This document shows, in pieces, positions 14,400 to 22,944 of a DNA stretch of 64,000 bases (position 1 is the first letter of the stretch; each line of letters begins with the position of its first letter). The position numbers and the translations under genes are program-made. The notes beneath the pieces are model-generated. The model had not been told where the DNA came from. It did not search any database and saw only the letters and a list, made by a program, of their open reading frames with translations. The stretch is from an uncultured Lachnospiraceae bacterium (GTDB lineage Bacteria > Bacillota > Clostridia > Lachnospirales > Lachnospiraceae). Location of the stretch: the NCBI GenBank assembly GCA_900319245.1, contig ONNQ01000002.1:1-64000 (forward strand), given 5' to 3'.

Positions 14400-15050
14400 A
14401 TGGCTGCGGAAATGGAATATCTCACAATCGGCACGGTTGGCAATGGGGAATACACAGAGAAGAAATCCAGATTTATCGGGGAGATCCATCCGGTTTCCAG
14501 CGAGGAAGAGGCAGCTGCGGTGGTTGCAAAAGCCCGCAAGAAATACTATGACGCCAGGCACCACTGTTATGCATGGATCCTCGGCGACGACGGATCGGTC
14601 AAAAAAGCGTCGGATGACGGCGAACCTTCCGGTACAGCCGGTATTCCCATGTTAAAGGTCCTCGAAGGCACGGGAATCCGCAATGCCGTTGTCGTTGTGA
14701 CGCGGTATTTTGGCGGCACGCTGCTGGGGACTGGCGGCCTTGTCCGCTCCTATACGCAGGCCGCTAAGGCAGCCCTTTCGGACGCGCAGATCGTTCGGAT
14801 GTGCCGCTGCAAAGTGATCGGGATCGACACAGAATACGGTCTGCTGGACAGGGTCCTGTATTATCTGCGGCAGAACCGGATCGAGCCCTATGATCAGGCC
14901 TATACGGACCGCGTGTCGCTCTGTATTACGGTGGAGCACGAACGGGCGGATTCAATCATGGCGGGGCTTACAGCGCTTTCCGGCGGCAAGGTGATTATGA
15001 TAGAGCTCGATGACGGCTTTTACCCTTTGCCGGCTGCCTCGGCAGATTGA
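14400..15050 (+). CDS. YigZ/IMPACT family protein
   Basis: The 216-residue protein has the UPF0029/IMPACT N-terminal domain followed by the small YigZ C-terminal domain. Visible signatures are KKSRFIGEIHPV near 22, ARHHCYAWILGD near 55, the family hallmark SDDGEPSGTAGIPML near 72-86 and VVTRYFGGTLLGTGGLVRSY near 98-117. The fold resembles ribosomal protein and EF-G domains, and a role around translation or stress is supposed for the family, but no reaction is established. The frame is open far upstream through the tRNA; GGGAGG five bases before the ATG at 14400 decides the start. The gene stands alone. Confidence 0.88.
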   Translation: MAAEMEYLTIGTVGNGEYTEKKSRFIGEIHPVSSEEEAAAVVAKARKKYYDARHHCYAWILGDDGSVKKASDDGEPSGTAGIPMLKVLEGTGIRNAVVVVTRYFGGTLLGTGGLVRSYTQAAKAALSDAQIVRMCRCKVIGIDTEYGLLDRVLYYLRQNRIEPYDQAYTDRVSLCITVEHERADSIMAGLTALSGGKVIMIELDDGFYPLPAASAD

Positions 15051-15075
15051 CAAAGCGCTTTGGAGCGACTAAACT
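15047..15075 (+). promoter_or_regulatory. possible promoter of mgtE
   Basis: A consensus TTGACA overlaps the preceding stop codon; after 17 bases comes TAAACT (four of six matches to TATAAT). It would give an mgtE leader of about 200 bases. Confidence 0.4.
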
Positions 15076-15144
15076 GTACACGAAATGAGAAATGAGTAAG
15101 ATTTGATATCTTTTCATAAATACTTTTTATGTGAATTTAACTAG

Positions 15145-15167
15145 AGAATTCTTATTCATAGAATTCT
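15145..15167. repeat. inverted repeat in the mgtE leader
   Basis: Two copies of AGAATTCT, itself a palindrome, are separated by 7 bases and can form an 8-bp hairpin. It lies just upstream of a strong ribosome binding site. No T run follows, so it is not a terminator. Confidence 0.5.
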
Positions 15168-15190
15168 GATCCAGGAGAGGAGGTGGTTTT

Positions 15191-15298
15191 GTGGATCGAA
15201 GTACATATAGTTCCGGTACCGATAATCCCCTTCCACGAACGTGTGGATGCAGCAATCACCTTTTTGATGGAGGAAGGATATGGAGAATAAGAATATAG
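15191..15298 (+). CDS. possible 35-codon leader ORF overlapping the mgtE start
   Basis: The strongest ribosome binding site of the region, GGAGAGGAGGTGG, lies just before a GTG at 15191, not before mgtE. From there 35 codons are open (VDRSTYSSGTDNPLP and onward) and stop 19 bases inside mgtE in another frame. It could be a regulatory leader peptide whose translation affects mgtE initiation. No homology is recognised and chance is quite possible. Confidence 0.3.
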   Translation: MDRSTYSSGTDNPLPRTCGCSNHLFDGGRIWRIRI

Positions 15299-16641
15299 AT
15301 TACGAGAAAACACTGCGGGAGCTGCTGGAACAGAAACAGTACACCAAGCTTCGCCAGGAGATCTCCGACATGAACCCGGCAGACGTCGCCGCGGTCATGG
15401 ATGAGATGGAAGACGACGAGTCGCTGCGCATATTCCGCATACTTCCCAAGGGAATCGCGGCGGACGTATTCGCGAACCTGGAAATCGAAGGACAGCAGTA
15501 CATCATTCAGTCCCTGTCCGATAAGGAAGCTTCCAGTATTATCGATAACCTGATGGCCGACGATGCGACGGACCTTTTGGAAGAGATGCCCGCCAACATC
15601 GTCAAGAAGATCCTCAAGAACGCGAAACCGGAGACCCGCAAGGATATCAATCACCTGCTTCGTTATCCGGAGGATTCGGCCGGCAGTATCATGACGGTCG
15701 AGTATGTCGATCTGAAGGAGAATATGACGGTCGCTGACGCGGTCGAGAGAATCCGCAAGATCGCGCTGGACTCCGAGACGGTCAATATCTGTTATGTTGT
15801 GGACGCGCAGCGTGTGCTGATCGGAACCGTAGCGCTTCGCTACTTGATCCTCATGAATCCCGACGCGATCATCGGGGAATTCATGAATGACAATGTCATC
15901 AGTATCAATACCCTTACCGACCAGGAAGAAGCAGCCCGCATCTTCCAGAAATACGACTTTACCGCGATGCCCGTCGTGGACAACGAAAACCGTATGGTCG
16001 GTATCATCACCATCGACGACGTTGTCGATATCATCCAGGAAGAGGCCACCGAGGATATCGAAAAGATGGCGGCTATCATTCCTTCCGATAAGAGCTATTT
16101 CCGAACGGGAATTCTGGATACTTACCGGAACCGTATGCCCTGGCTTCTTCTCCTCATGATTTCCGCGACTTTTACCGGCGCGATCATCACAAGCTACGAG
16201 AAGGCGCTGGCCTCCTATGTAATCCTGACAGCGTATATTCCCATGCTGATGGACACCGGCGGTAACGCGGGCTCGCAGGCGAGCGTCTCGATCATCCGTG
16301 GTATTTCCCTGCAGGAGATTGAATTCAGCGACGCCTTACGGGCAATCTGGAAAGAGATCCGTGTCGCGGCCCTCTGCGGTATTACGCTGGCCGTATGCAA
16401 CTTTGCAAAGCTCATGCTCTTTGACAGGGTTGGATTCCAGATCGCAGCGATCGTTTGCTGCACACTGGTTCTGGTCGTTTTGTTTGCCAAGACCATCGGC
16501 TGCTTCCTGCCGCTGCTTGCTCACAGGCTCGGTTTTGACCCCGCCGTGATGGCAAGCCCTCTGATCACAACAATCGTAGATGCCATTTCGCTGTCGATCT
16601 ACTTCCTGATCGCGACGAATGTACTGCATCTGGCCGTATAG
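15280..16641 (+). CDS. mgtE: magnesium transporter MgtE
   Basis: This Mg2+-gated Mg2+ channel sits in the cytoplasmic membrane. The 453-residue protein shows the standard order: an N-terminal superhelical sensor domain (to about 135, with NPADVAAVMDEM and LLEEMPANIVKKIL), two CBS domains (about 140-260, with SAGSIMTVEYVDL and MPVVDNENRMVGIITIDDVVD), a connecting helix and five membrane segments (about 285-450). The pore signature YIPMLMDTGGNAGSQAS near 314-330 is intact. GGAGGAAGG directly precedes the ATG. No M-box riboswitch pattern is apparent in the 229-base leader, which instead holds a hairpin and a possible leader ORF. Confidence 0.95.
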   Translation: MENKNIDYEKTLRELLEQKQYTKLRQEISDMNPADVAAVMDEMEDDESLRIFRILPKGIAADVFANLEIEGQQYIIQSLSDKEASSIIDNLMADDATDLLEEMPANIVKKILKNAKPETRKDINHLLRYPEDSAGSIMTVEYVDLKENMTVADAVERIRKIALDSETVNICYVVDAQRVLIGTVALRYLILMNPDAIIGEFMNDNVISINTLTDQEEAARIFQKYDFTAMPVVDNENRMVGIITIDDVVDIIQEEATEDIEKMAAIIPSDKSYFRTGILDTYRNRMPWLLLLMISATFTGAIITSYEKALASYVILTAYIPMLMDTGGNAGSQASVSIIRGISLQEIEFSDALRAIWKEIRVAALCGITLAVCNFAKLMLFDRVGFQIAAIVCCTLVLVVLFAKTIGCFLPLLAHRLGFDPAVMASPLITTIVDAISLSIYFLIATNVLHLAV

Positions 16642-16666
16642 CAATAGCTGCGTAAGATATAATTAT

Positions 16667-16707
16667 AAAAAGACCTGTATGGGAGCTGTCCCATACAGGT
16701 CTTTTAT
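16667..16707. terminator. bidirectional terminator between mgtE and typA
   Basis: A perfect 17-bp stem (AAAAGACCTGTATGGGA with its complement) and a 4-base loop, flanked by A and T runs, lies between converging genes. Confidence 0.93.
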
Positions 16708-16744
16708 TATACAACGCAATATGCATCAATCGGATGGCAGGCGA

Positions 16745-18601
16745 TTACTGCATCTGTGCAGCGCTCTTAGCCGCGGCGCTGATATTGGCGCGCTTTCTAA
16801 GGCGGGGATCCAGGATCTTCTTTCTGAGGCGAAGATGATTGGGCGTCACCTCCAAAAGCTCGTCGGTATCGACGTATTCAATGGCCTGCTCCAGACTCAT
16901 GAGCCTGGGCGGAACAAGGCGGAGCGCCTCGTCTGCGCTGGAGGAGCGGGTGTTGGTCAGATGCTTGGTTTTACATACGTTTACGTCGATATCCACGGAC
17001 TTGCCGCTCTGTCCGACGATCATACCGGCGTATACCTCTTCGCCGGCGCCGATAAAGAGCTGTCCGCGCTCCTGCGCGTTGAAGAGGCCATAAGCGACCG
17101 CCGTGCCGGCTTCAAACGCAATCAGGGATCCCTGCTTGCGGTAGGTGATATCTCCCTTATACGGGGCGTAGCAGTCGAAGATCGTATTCATAATGCCGTT
17201 GCCCTTGGTGTCTGTGAGGAAGTCGCCTCTGTAGCCGATGAGTCCGCGGGACGGAATGGAGAACTCGAGTCTTGTATAGCCGCCGTTGATGATGCCCATG
17301 TTGAGTAGTTCGCCTTTGCGCTCGGCAAGCTTCTGGATGACAGTGCCGGAGAATTCCTCCGGTACGTCGATAAAGCAGGTCTCCATGGGTTCGAGCAGCT
17401 TTCCGTTTTCATCCCTCTTGTAGATGACTTCCGCCTTGCTGACCGCGAATTCGTACCCCTCACGGCGCATTGTCTCGATGAGGACCGAGAGATGCAGTTC
17501 ACCTCGGCCGGATACCTTAAAGGACTCCGTGGTCTCTGTATCCTCCACGCGAAGGGATACGTCCGTATTGAGCTCTCTGTACAGCCTGTCGCGAATGTGA
17601 CGGCTGGTGACATACTTGCCGTCCTTGCCGGCAAGCGGAGAGTCGTTGACGCTGAAGGTCATAGAGATCGTGGGCTCGGAAATCTTCTGGAACGGAATTG
17701 CCTCGGGTGCCTCGGGAGAGCAGATCGTATCACCGATATGGAGATCGGAGATGCCGGAAACGGCTACAATGGAACCAATCTTTGCTTCGGCCACTTCCAC
17801 ACGGCGCAGGCCCTCGAACTCGTAGAGCTTACTGATCTTGACCTTGCGCATCTGGTCTGGATTGTGGTGGTTTACGATCACGCACTCCTGGTTGACTTTC
17901 AGCGTTCCGTTATCCACTTTTCCAACGCCGATCCGGCCGACATATTCATTGTAGTCGATCGTACTGATCAGCATCTGTGTGCCGGCGTCGGGATCGCCCT
18001 GGGGCGCCGGAATATAGTCGATGATGGTCTCAAACAGAGGCTTCATGCTTGCGCCCGCACTTCCGAGGTCCAGTGTTGCAATACCGGACTTAGCCGATGC
18101 GAATACGAAGGGGCAGTCGATCTGCTCGTCGCTGGCGCCAAGATCCATCAAAAGTTCGAGGACCTCGTCGATCACCTGCGTGGGGCGGGCGCCGGGACGG
18201 TCAATCTTGTTGATGCAGACAATGACGGGAAGATCCAGGGCCATTGCTTTACTAAGCACAAAGCGTGTCTGGGGCATAGGACCTTCAAACGCATCAACAA
18301 CCAGAATTACGCCGTTGACCATCTTGAGAACACGCTCCACTTCGCCGCCGAAATCCGCATGTCCGGGGGTGTCAATGATATTGATCTTGACGCCCTTATA
18401 ATAAACGGCTGTATTTTTACTCAGAATCGTGATTCCACGCTCTCTTTCAATATCACCGGAGTCCATGACTCTTTCCTGTACGGCCTGGTTTTCACGGAAC
18501 ACGCCGCTCTGGCGCAGCAGTCCGTCGACCAGTGTCGTCTTGCCGTGGTCAACGTGTGCGATGATTGCTACATTTCTGACATCTTCTCTAGTCTGGATCA
18601 T
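16745..18601 (-). CDS. typA: ribosome-binding GTPase TypA/BipA
   Basis: This translational GTPase of the EF-G superfamily is involved in ribosome assembly and stress adaptation. The 618-residue protein has the G domain with [19 protein letters not shown] (about 15-33), [15 protein letters not shown] near 77 and [10 protein letters not shown] near 132, then EF-G-like domains II, III and V and the TypA-specific C-terminal domain ([17 protein letters not shown] near 460, [19 protein letters not shown] near 545). AAGGAGAAGG precedes the ATG. The protein is full length and transcribed alone against its neighbours. Confidence 0.96.
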   Translation of the reverse strand: MIQTREDVRNVAIIAHVDHGKTTLVDGLLRQSGVFRENQAVQERVMDSGDIERERGITILSKNTAVYYKGVKINIIDTPGHADFGGEVERVLKMVNGVILVVDAFEGPMPQTRFVLSKAMALDLPVIVCINKIDRPGARPTQVIDEVLELLMDLGASDEQIDCPFVFASAKSGIATLDLGSAGASMKPLFETIIDYIPAPQGDPDAGTQMLISTIDYNEYVGRIGVGKVDNGTLKVNQECVIVNHHNPDQMRKVKISKLYEFEGLRRVEVAEAKIGSIVAVSGISDLHIGDTICSPEAPEAIPFQKISEPTISMTFSVNDSPLAGKDGKYVTSRHIRDRLYRELNTDVSLRVEDTETTESFKVSGRGELHLSVLIETMRREGYEFAVSKAEVIYKRDENGKLLEPMETCFIDVPEEFSGTVIQKLAERKGELLNMGIINGGYTRLEFSIPSRGLIGYRGDFLTDTKGNGIMNTIFDCYAPYKGDITYRKQGSLIAFEAGTAVAYGLFNAQERGQLFIGAGEEVYAGMIVGQSGKSVDIDVNVCKTKHLTNTRSSSADEALRLVPPRLMSLEQAIEYVDTDELLEVTPNHLRLRKKILDPRLRKRANISAAAKSAAQMQ

Positions 18602-18685
18602 TCCTTCTCCTTACTTTTTTGCCAAAACACAGTTCTGCCTGCATTTGGCTGTTTCTTGTGATCATTCAAATAATAATTAAGAAAC

Positions 18686-18713
18686 AATATACGTATTTCT
18701 TCATAAACTCAAA
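18686..18713 (-). promoter_or_regulatory. possible promoter of typA
   Basis: On the minus strand TTTGAG, a 16-base spacer and TATATT lie about 85 bases upstream of the typA start codon. The match is moderate. Confidence 0.35.
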
Positions 18714-18737
18714 CAGTATAGCATCGGAGACCGTCCC

Positions 18738-18766
18738 TTGTAAATGGCGGATATCTAATGTAAAAT
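18738..18766 (+). promoter_or_regulatory. promoter of the pyrH-frr operon
   Basis: TTGTAA, a 17-base spacer and TAAAAT lie 35 bases before the pyrH start codon. Confidence 0.72.
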
Positions 18767-18801
18767 GGTTAATGGTATAAAAATCTTGGGAGGAAGGACA
18801 G

Positions 18802-19497
18802 ATGAGCAGAATCATTTTGAAACTCAGCGGCGAAGCATTGGCCGGATCCAAGCACATGGGCTTTGATGAGGAGACTGTAAGAGGCGTTGCGAAACAGGTA
18901 CGCCAGCTGGTGGATACCGGATACGAAATCGGCGTTGTAACCGGCGGTGGAAACTTCTGGAGAGGCCGCACGGGCAATGAGATCGATCGTGTGAAGGCGG
19001 ATCAGATCGGAATGCTTGCCACAGTTATGAACTGCATCTATGTATCAGAGATATTCAGAACAGAGGGAATGAAGACAGTTGTCATGACGCCCTTTGCCGT
19101 AGGCGCGTTTACAGAGCTGTTTTCGAAGGATAAGGCCAATCAGTATTTTGGCAATGGCACCGTTGTATTCTATGCAGGGGGAACAGGGCATCCCTACTTC
19201 TCGACAGACACAGGAATTCTCCTTCGTGCGATCGAGTCAGAGGCAGACATGATCCTTCTTGCCAAGAATATCGACGGCATTTATGACAGCGATCCGGCGA
19301 AGAACCCGGATGCGAAGAGATTTGACACCATCTCCATCGACGAAGTGATCGAGCGGGGCCTGCAGGCGGTCGACATGACAGCTTCTATTCTTGCCAAGGA
19401 AAATCATATGCCGATGCGCGTGTTTGCGCTGCAGGAAGAGAACAGCATCGTGAAGGCGGCTTCCGGCGCGTTTAACGGTACGACCGTGACCGCTTGA
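18802..19497 (+). CDS. pyrH: UMP kinase
   Basis: This enzyme phosphorylates UMP to UDP with ATP, supplying pyrimidine nucleotides and UDP-sugars for the wall. The amino-acid-kinase fold signatures are KLSGEALAG near residue 7, VTGGGNFWRGR near 48-58, STDTGILLRAIE near 133 and LAKNIDGIYDSDP near 151. The length of 231 is normal. GGGAGGAAGG precedes the ATG. rpsB and tsf, which usually precede pyrH, are absent; instead a promoter stands directly upstream. frr follows after 62 bases. Confidence 0.95.
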   Translation: MSRIILKLSGEALAGSKHMGFDEETVRGVAKQVRQLVDTGYEIGVVTGGGNFWRGRTGNEIDRVKADQIGMLATVMNCIYVSEIFRTEGMKTVVMTPFAVGAFTELFSKDKANQYFGNGTVVFYAGGTGHPYFSTDTGILLRAIESEADMILLAKNIDGIYDSDPAKNPDAKRFDTISIDEVIERGLQAVDMTASILAKENHMPMRVFALQEENSIVKAASGAFNGTTVTA

Positions 19498-19559
19498 GCA
19501 AAATGAAACAACCCCAAGAAGGGATCTAAGCAATATAAACAAAAACCAGGGAGGTTACT

Positions 19560-20117
19560 ATGAGCAACGAAAGAGTAAAGCCTTATGAAGAAAGAATGAC
19601 CAAGACAGTCAGCCATCTGCAGACAGATCTGCAGGCTGTACGCGCAGGCCGTGCCAACCCGCACGTCCTCGATAAGATCCGCGTTGACTATTATGGATCT
19701 CCTACACCCATCCAGCAGGTAGCGAATGTCTCTGTACCTGAGGCAAGAATCATTCAGATCGCTCCCTGGGAAAAGAAGATGATCAAGGAGATCAGCCGCG
19801 CGATCAACAGCTCTGATCTGGGAATCAATCCCACCAACGACGGACAGACCATCCGCCTGGTATTCCCGGAACTGACCGGTGAGCGCAGAAAACAGCTCTC
19901 CAAGGACGTCAAGAAGATGGGCGAAGATTCCAAGGTTGCGCTTCGCAATATCAGAAGAGACGGCAATGACGCCTTTAAGAAACTGAAAAAGACCGAGGAT
20001 CTCTCTGAGGACGTCGTAAACGATCTGCAGGATGAACTTCAGAAAGTCACAGAGAAGTATATCAAGAAGATCGACAAGATGATCGAAGAGAAGACCAAGG
20101 AGATCACCACACTGTAA
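19560..20117 (+). CDS. frr: ribosome recycling factor
   Basis: This factor splits post-termination ribosomes together with EF-G. The 185-residue protein is all helical plus a small beta domain, with the family features VRAGRANPHVLDKIRVDYYG (about residues 27-46), ANVSVPEARIIQIAPW and RIRPP-like LVFPELTGERRKQL (about 101-114). The start is set by GGGAGG seven bases before the ATG. It follows pyrH as in most bacteria and is complete. Confidence 0.96.
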   Translation: MSNERVKPYEERMTKTVSHLQTDLQAVRAGRANPHVLDKIRVDYYGSPTPIQQVANVSVPEARIIQIAPWEKKMIKEISRAINSSDLGINPTNDGQTIRLVFPELTGERRKQLSKDVKKMGEDSKVALRNIRRDGNDAFKKLKKTEDLSEDVVNDLQDELQKVTEKYIKKIDKMIEEKTKEITTL

Positions 20118-20153
20118 TCCGTTGCTATATGGATAGAATCACAGAGGTTTATT

Positions 20154-20870
20154 TTGGATAATAGACGTAAAATACCTGTCCATGTTGCGATCATCATGGA
20201 CGGAAACGGAAGATGGGCCAAGCGCCGCGGACTCCCCAGAACGGTAGGTCATACGCAGGGCGCAAGAACGGTCGAGCAGATCCTGGAGGATGCGGATCAC
20301 ATGGGGATCCGCTATCTGACCGTCTATGCGTTTTCTACAGAGAACTGGAGCAGGCCGGATGGCGAAGTCAAGGCGCTGATGAACCTGCTCAGAACCTATA
20401 TGAAGACCAGTCTCGCCAAATGTGCCCGCAATAATGTCAGGATCCGTGTGCTCGGCGACAAATCGAGGCTGGACAAGGATTTGCAGGAGGCCATTGCGAA
20501 TTTAGAGAGGGACACCGCATCCAATACCGGCATCGGATTCCAGATCGCGATCAATTACGGCTCCAGAGATGAGATTGTACGCGCGCTCAGAAGCGCAGCC
20601 GCGAAGGTGGCGGATGGATCCATGGATCCGTCAGAAATCACGGAATCCATGATCTCTGACAACCTCGATACGCACGGGATTCCGGACCCTGATCTTTTGA
20701 TCCGGACAGGTGGAGAGCAGAGAATCTCCAATTTCCTGCTCTGGCAGACTGCGTATGCCGAGCTCTATTTCTGCGACGTGGCGTGGCCTGATTTCAAGAA
20801 GGAAGACCTGGAGAAGGCAATCGACGCCTACAATCACAGAGAACGCAGGTACGGAGGCCTTATTTCATGA
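20154..20870 (+). CDS. uppS: undecaprenyl diphosphate synthase
   Basis: This cis-prenyltransferase extends farnesyl diphosphate with isopentenyl units to the C55 lipid carrier for wall synthesis. The 238-residue protein carries HVAIIMDGNGRWAKRRG with catalytic Asp16, GHTQGARTVEQI, YAFSTENWSRP near 68 and the closing RTGGEQRISNFLLWQ and AYAELYFCDVAWPDF. The only suitable start is TTG at 20154, with AGAGG upstream; no ATG lies near the conserved N terminus. The 3' end overlaps cdsA by four bases, giving translational coupling. Confidence 0.94.
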   Translation: MDNRRKIPVHVAIIMDGNGRWAKRRGLPRTVGHTQGARTVEQILEDADHMGIRYLTVYAFSTENWSRPDGEVKALMNLLRTYMKTSLAKCARNNVRIRVLGDKSRLDKDLQEAIANLERDTASNTGIGFQIAINYGSRDEIVRALRSAAAKVADGSMDPSEITESMISDNLDTHGIPDPDLLIRTGGEQRISNFLLWQTAYAELYFCDVAWPDFKKEDLEKAIDAYNHRERRYGGLIS

Positions 20871-21733
20871 AACAAAGAGTGATCAGCGGTGTTGTCATCG
20901 CTGTATTGATCGTAGTGCTGGGGCTGATCGGCGGACCAATACTTGCAATTCCGATCATGGTTTGCTCTATGATCGGATACGGAGAACTGGGGCATGCGTG
21001 CGGCTTTTTGCAAAAGGAACAGAAAGCCAATCTCCTGACGGGAATTGCACTCGGGATCACGGCGGTATACTATATCGGCCTGATCTTACTGGAAAGCCGC
21101 TGGGGAAGCGATCCCCAAACCATGGTGTACGCTTCGGATTTCTTTACGATGGTGATCCTGGTTGCTGCGTTCCTTGCGCTGATGATCGCCTATGTCCTGA
21201 CATTTCCGGCCTATCGCGCGGAACAGGTCATGGCAGGCGTTTTCAGCTTTGTGTATGTACCGGTTCTGATGTCCTTTATCTACAGAACCAGAATCCTTCC
21301 TTACGGCATCTATCTGTACGCGCTCATTTTTATCTGCAGCTCAGTTTGCGATACATGTGCGTTGGCAACCGGCATGTTGTTTGGCAAGCATAAGATGGCA
21401 CCTGTCTTAAGTCCCAAGAAAACCATTGAGGGGGCAATCGGCGGCGTGGCAGGATCGGCCATCTGTTCCGTGATCTTATCGTTTGTGCTTAAGGCGGCAG
21501 ATCCGGAAGCAGTGTACCACTGGCAGTTCCTGATCATCGGAATCTGCGGCGCGCTGATCAGTATGATCGGCGACCTGGCCGCCTCCGCGATCAAGAGAAA
21601 CCATGCGATTAAAGACTACGGCAATCTGATACCGGGTCACGGCGGCATTATGGACCGCTTTGACAGTATCATTTTTACCGCGCCGTTGATTTATATCCTG
21701 GGAGTCTTTCTCCTTGGAACGGCGGCATTGTAA
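20867..21733 (+). CDS. cdsA: phosphatidate cytidylyltransferase
   Basis: This integral membrane enzyme makes CDP-diacylglycerol from phosphatidic acid and CTP, the entry to phospholipid synthesis. The 288-residue protein has about eight hydrophobic segments. The family signature is in the last third: KMAPVLSPKKTIEGAIGG near 180-197, GDLAASAIKRNHAIKDYG and IPGHGGIMDRFDSI near 258-271. It starts inside uppS (ATGA overlap). dxr, which commonly follows, is absent, and a terminator-like hairpin lies after the stop. Confidence 0.94.
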   Translation: MKQRVISGVVIAVLIVVLGLIGGPILAIPIMVCSMIGYGELGHACGFLQKEQKANLLTGIALGITAVYYIGLILLESRWGSDPQTMVYASDFFTMVILVAAFLALMIAYVLTFPAYRAEQVMAGVFSFVYVPVLMSFIYRTRILPYGIYLYALIFICSSVCDTCALATGMLFGKHKMAPVLSPKKTIEGAIGGVAGSAICSVILSFVLKAADPEAVYHWQFLIIGICGALISMIGDLAASAIKRNHAIKDYGNLIPGHGGIMDRFDSIIFTAPLIYILGVFLLGTAAL

Positions 21734-21749
21734 ACGACATACTTGAGGG

Positions 21750-21775
21750 GGCGGGCAAATCATGTTCGCCTTTTC
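21750..21775 (+). terminator. probable terminator after cdsA
   Basis: The stem GGCGGGCA/TGTTCGCC (two G-T pairs) and a 5-base loop are followed by TTTTC. It is moderate in strength. Confidence 0.5.
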
Positions 21776-21803
21776 TTGCTTTTTACACGCTTTCTACTAC
21801 AAT
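21776..21803 (+). promoter_or_regulatory. possible promoter of rseP
   Basis: TTGCTT, a 16-base spacer and TACAAT lie 40 bases before the rseP start and right behind the terminator-like hairpin. Only the first half of the -35 fits. Confidence 0.35.
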
Positions 21804-21842
21804 GACTAGAGAGCTGTTCATGAATGACAGGAGAGTACAAAT

Positions 21843-22913
21843 TTGAGCAATCATTGGATCGTCAGTATACTGCTTTTTATACTGATTCTTGGCGTCATCG
21901 TCATTTCGCATGAGTTCGGGCATTTTGCCATGGCCAGAAGAAGCGGGATCCGCGTCAATGAATTTGACGTAGGATTCGGACCTACGCTTCTTAGTAAGAA
22001 GTTCGGAGATACAGACTTTTGTTTGAAACTTCTTCCCTTTGGCGGTGCCTGCGTATTTGAGGGAATGGACGAGCTCGAGGAAGACGAAAGAAAAGAGCTG
22101 TCACCGGATGCCTTTCCCAACGCCCCTGTAGGCGCAAGGATTGCTACCGTGCTGGCCGGACCGGCTGCCAATTTTATCATTGGATATATTTTTGCCCTGA
22201 TCATTGTGGCGTTCTGCGGCACAGATCTTCCGGTCATCCAAAAGGTGATCGACGATTCCGCCGCGCAAGAAGCCGGCCTTACCGCGGGCGATACCATCGT
22301 GCAAATTGATGGAAACAGGATTCATCTGTACCGGGAAGTCAGTCTGCATTCCATGATGAACTATGGAGAGCCGCTCACCATAACGTATGAGAGAGACGGC
22401 GCGCGAAATACTGTTACGCTGACCCCAAAATTTGACGAAGCGGACAACCGGTACTATATTGGTATCCAAGGCGCCGGCGAGGCGCACGCCTGTAACGCCA
22501 TTGAAGTCTTCCAATATGGCTTCTATGAGATCGAATACTGGGTGAGAGCGACGATCAGTTCCCTGGCCGGCATCTTCAAGGGGCATTTTTCCAGGGACGA
22601 TGTGGCAGGCCCTGTCGGTGTAGTACAAGTCGTCAACGACACCTACACAGAAGCGCAGCCCTACGGTCCTATGGTTGTGATCATGTCACTCCTCAATCTG
22701 GCGACGCTTCTGACTGTCAATCTGGGAATCATCAACCTGCTCCCGCTCCCTGCGCTGGACGGCGGCAGACTGGTCTTTCTGCTGATTGAGGCGGTTCGCG
22801 GCAAGCCCATTCCGCCGGACAAGGAGGGTATGGTACATCTGGCAGGTTTTATGGCGCTCATGCTGCTCATGGTGCTTGTCATGTTTAATGACATCTCCCG
22901 CTTGTTCCGATAA
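21843..22913 (+). CDS. rseP: site-2 membrane metalloprotease (RseP/RasP, M50B)
   Basis: This intramembrane zinc protease cleaves anti-sigma factors and leftover signal peptides within the membrane. The 356-residue protein has SHEFGHFAMARRSGI with the zinc ligands His23 and His27 and catalytic Glu24 in the first membrane segment, a PDZ domain in the middle (about 130-210, with QEAGLTAGDTIVQIDG), and the third-ligand motif LLPLPALDGGRLVF near 300-313 before the last segments. The start codon is TTG at 21843, preceded by CAGGAGAG. The place between cdsA and ispG is the classic one, although dxr is missing. Confidence 0.95.
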   Translation: MSNHWIVSILLFILILGVIVISHEFGHFAMARRSGIRVNEFDVGFGPTLLSKKFGDTDFCLKLLPFGGACVFEGMDELEEDERKELSPDAFPNAPVGARIATVLAGPAANFIIGYIFALIIVAFCGTDLPVIQKVIDDSAAQEAGLTAGDTIVQIDGNRIHLYREVSLHSMMNYGEPLTITYERDGARNTVTLTPKFDEADNRYYIGIQGAGEAHACNAIEVFQYGFYEIEYWVRATISSLAGIFKGHFSRDDVAGPVGVVQVVNDTYTEAQPYGPMVVIMSLLNLATLLTVNLGIINLLPLPALDGGRLVFLLIEAVRGKPIPPDKEGMVHLAGFMALMLLMVLVMFNDISRLFR

Positions 22914-22944
22914 AGAGAATATTATGTAATACGAAAGGATATTT

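Noticed and set aside
15051-15279. M-box riboswitch before mgtE
   Set aside because: I could not find the conserved M-box core; the leader has another layout. A covariance search would settle it.
16745-18601. LepA (EF-4)
   Set aside because: The C-terminal half has the TypA pattern ([16 protein letters not shown]), not that of LepA.
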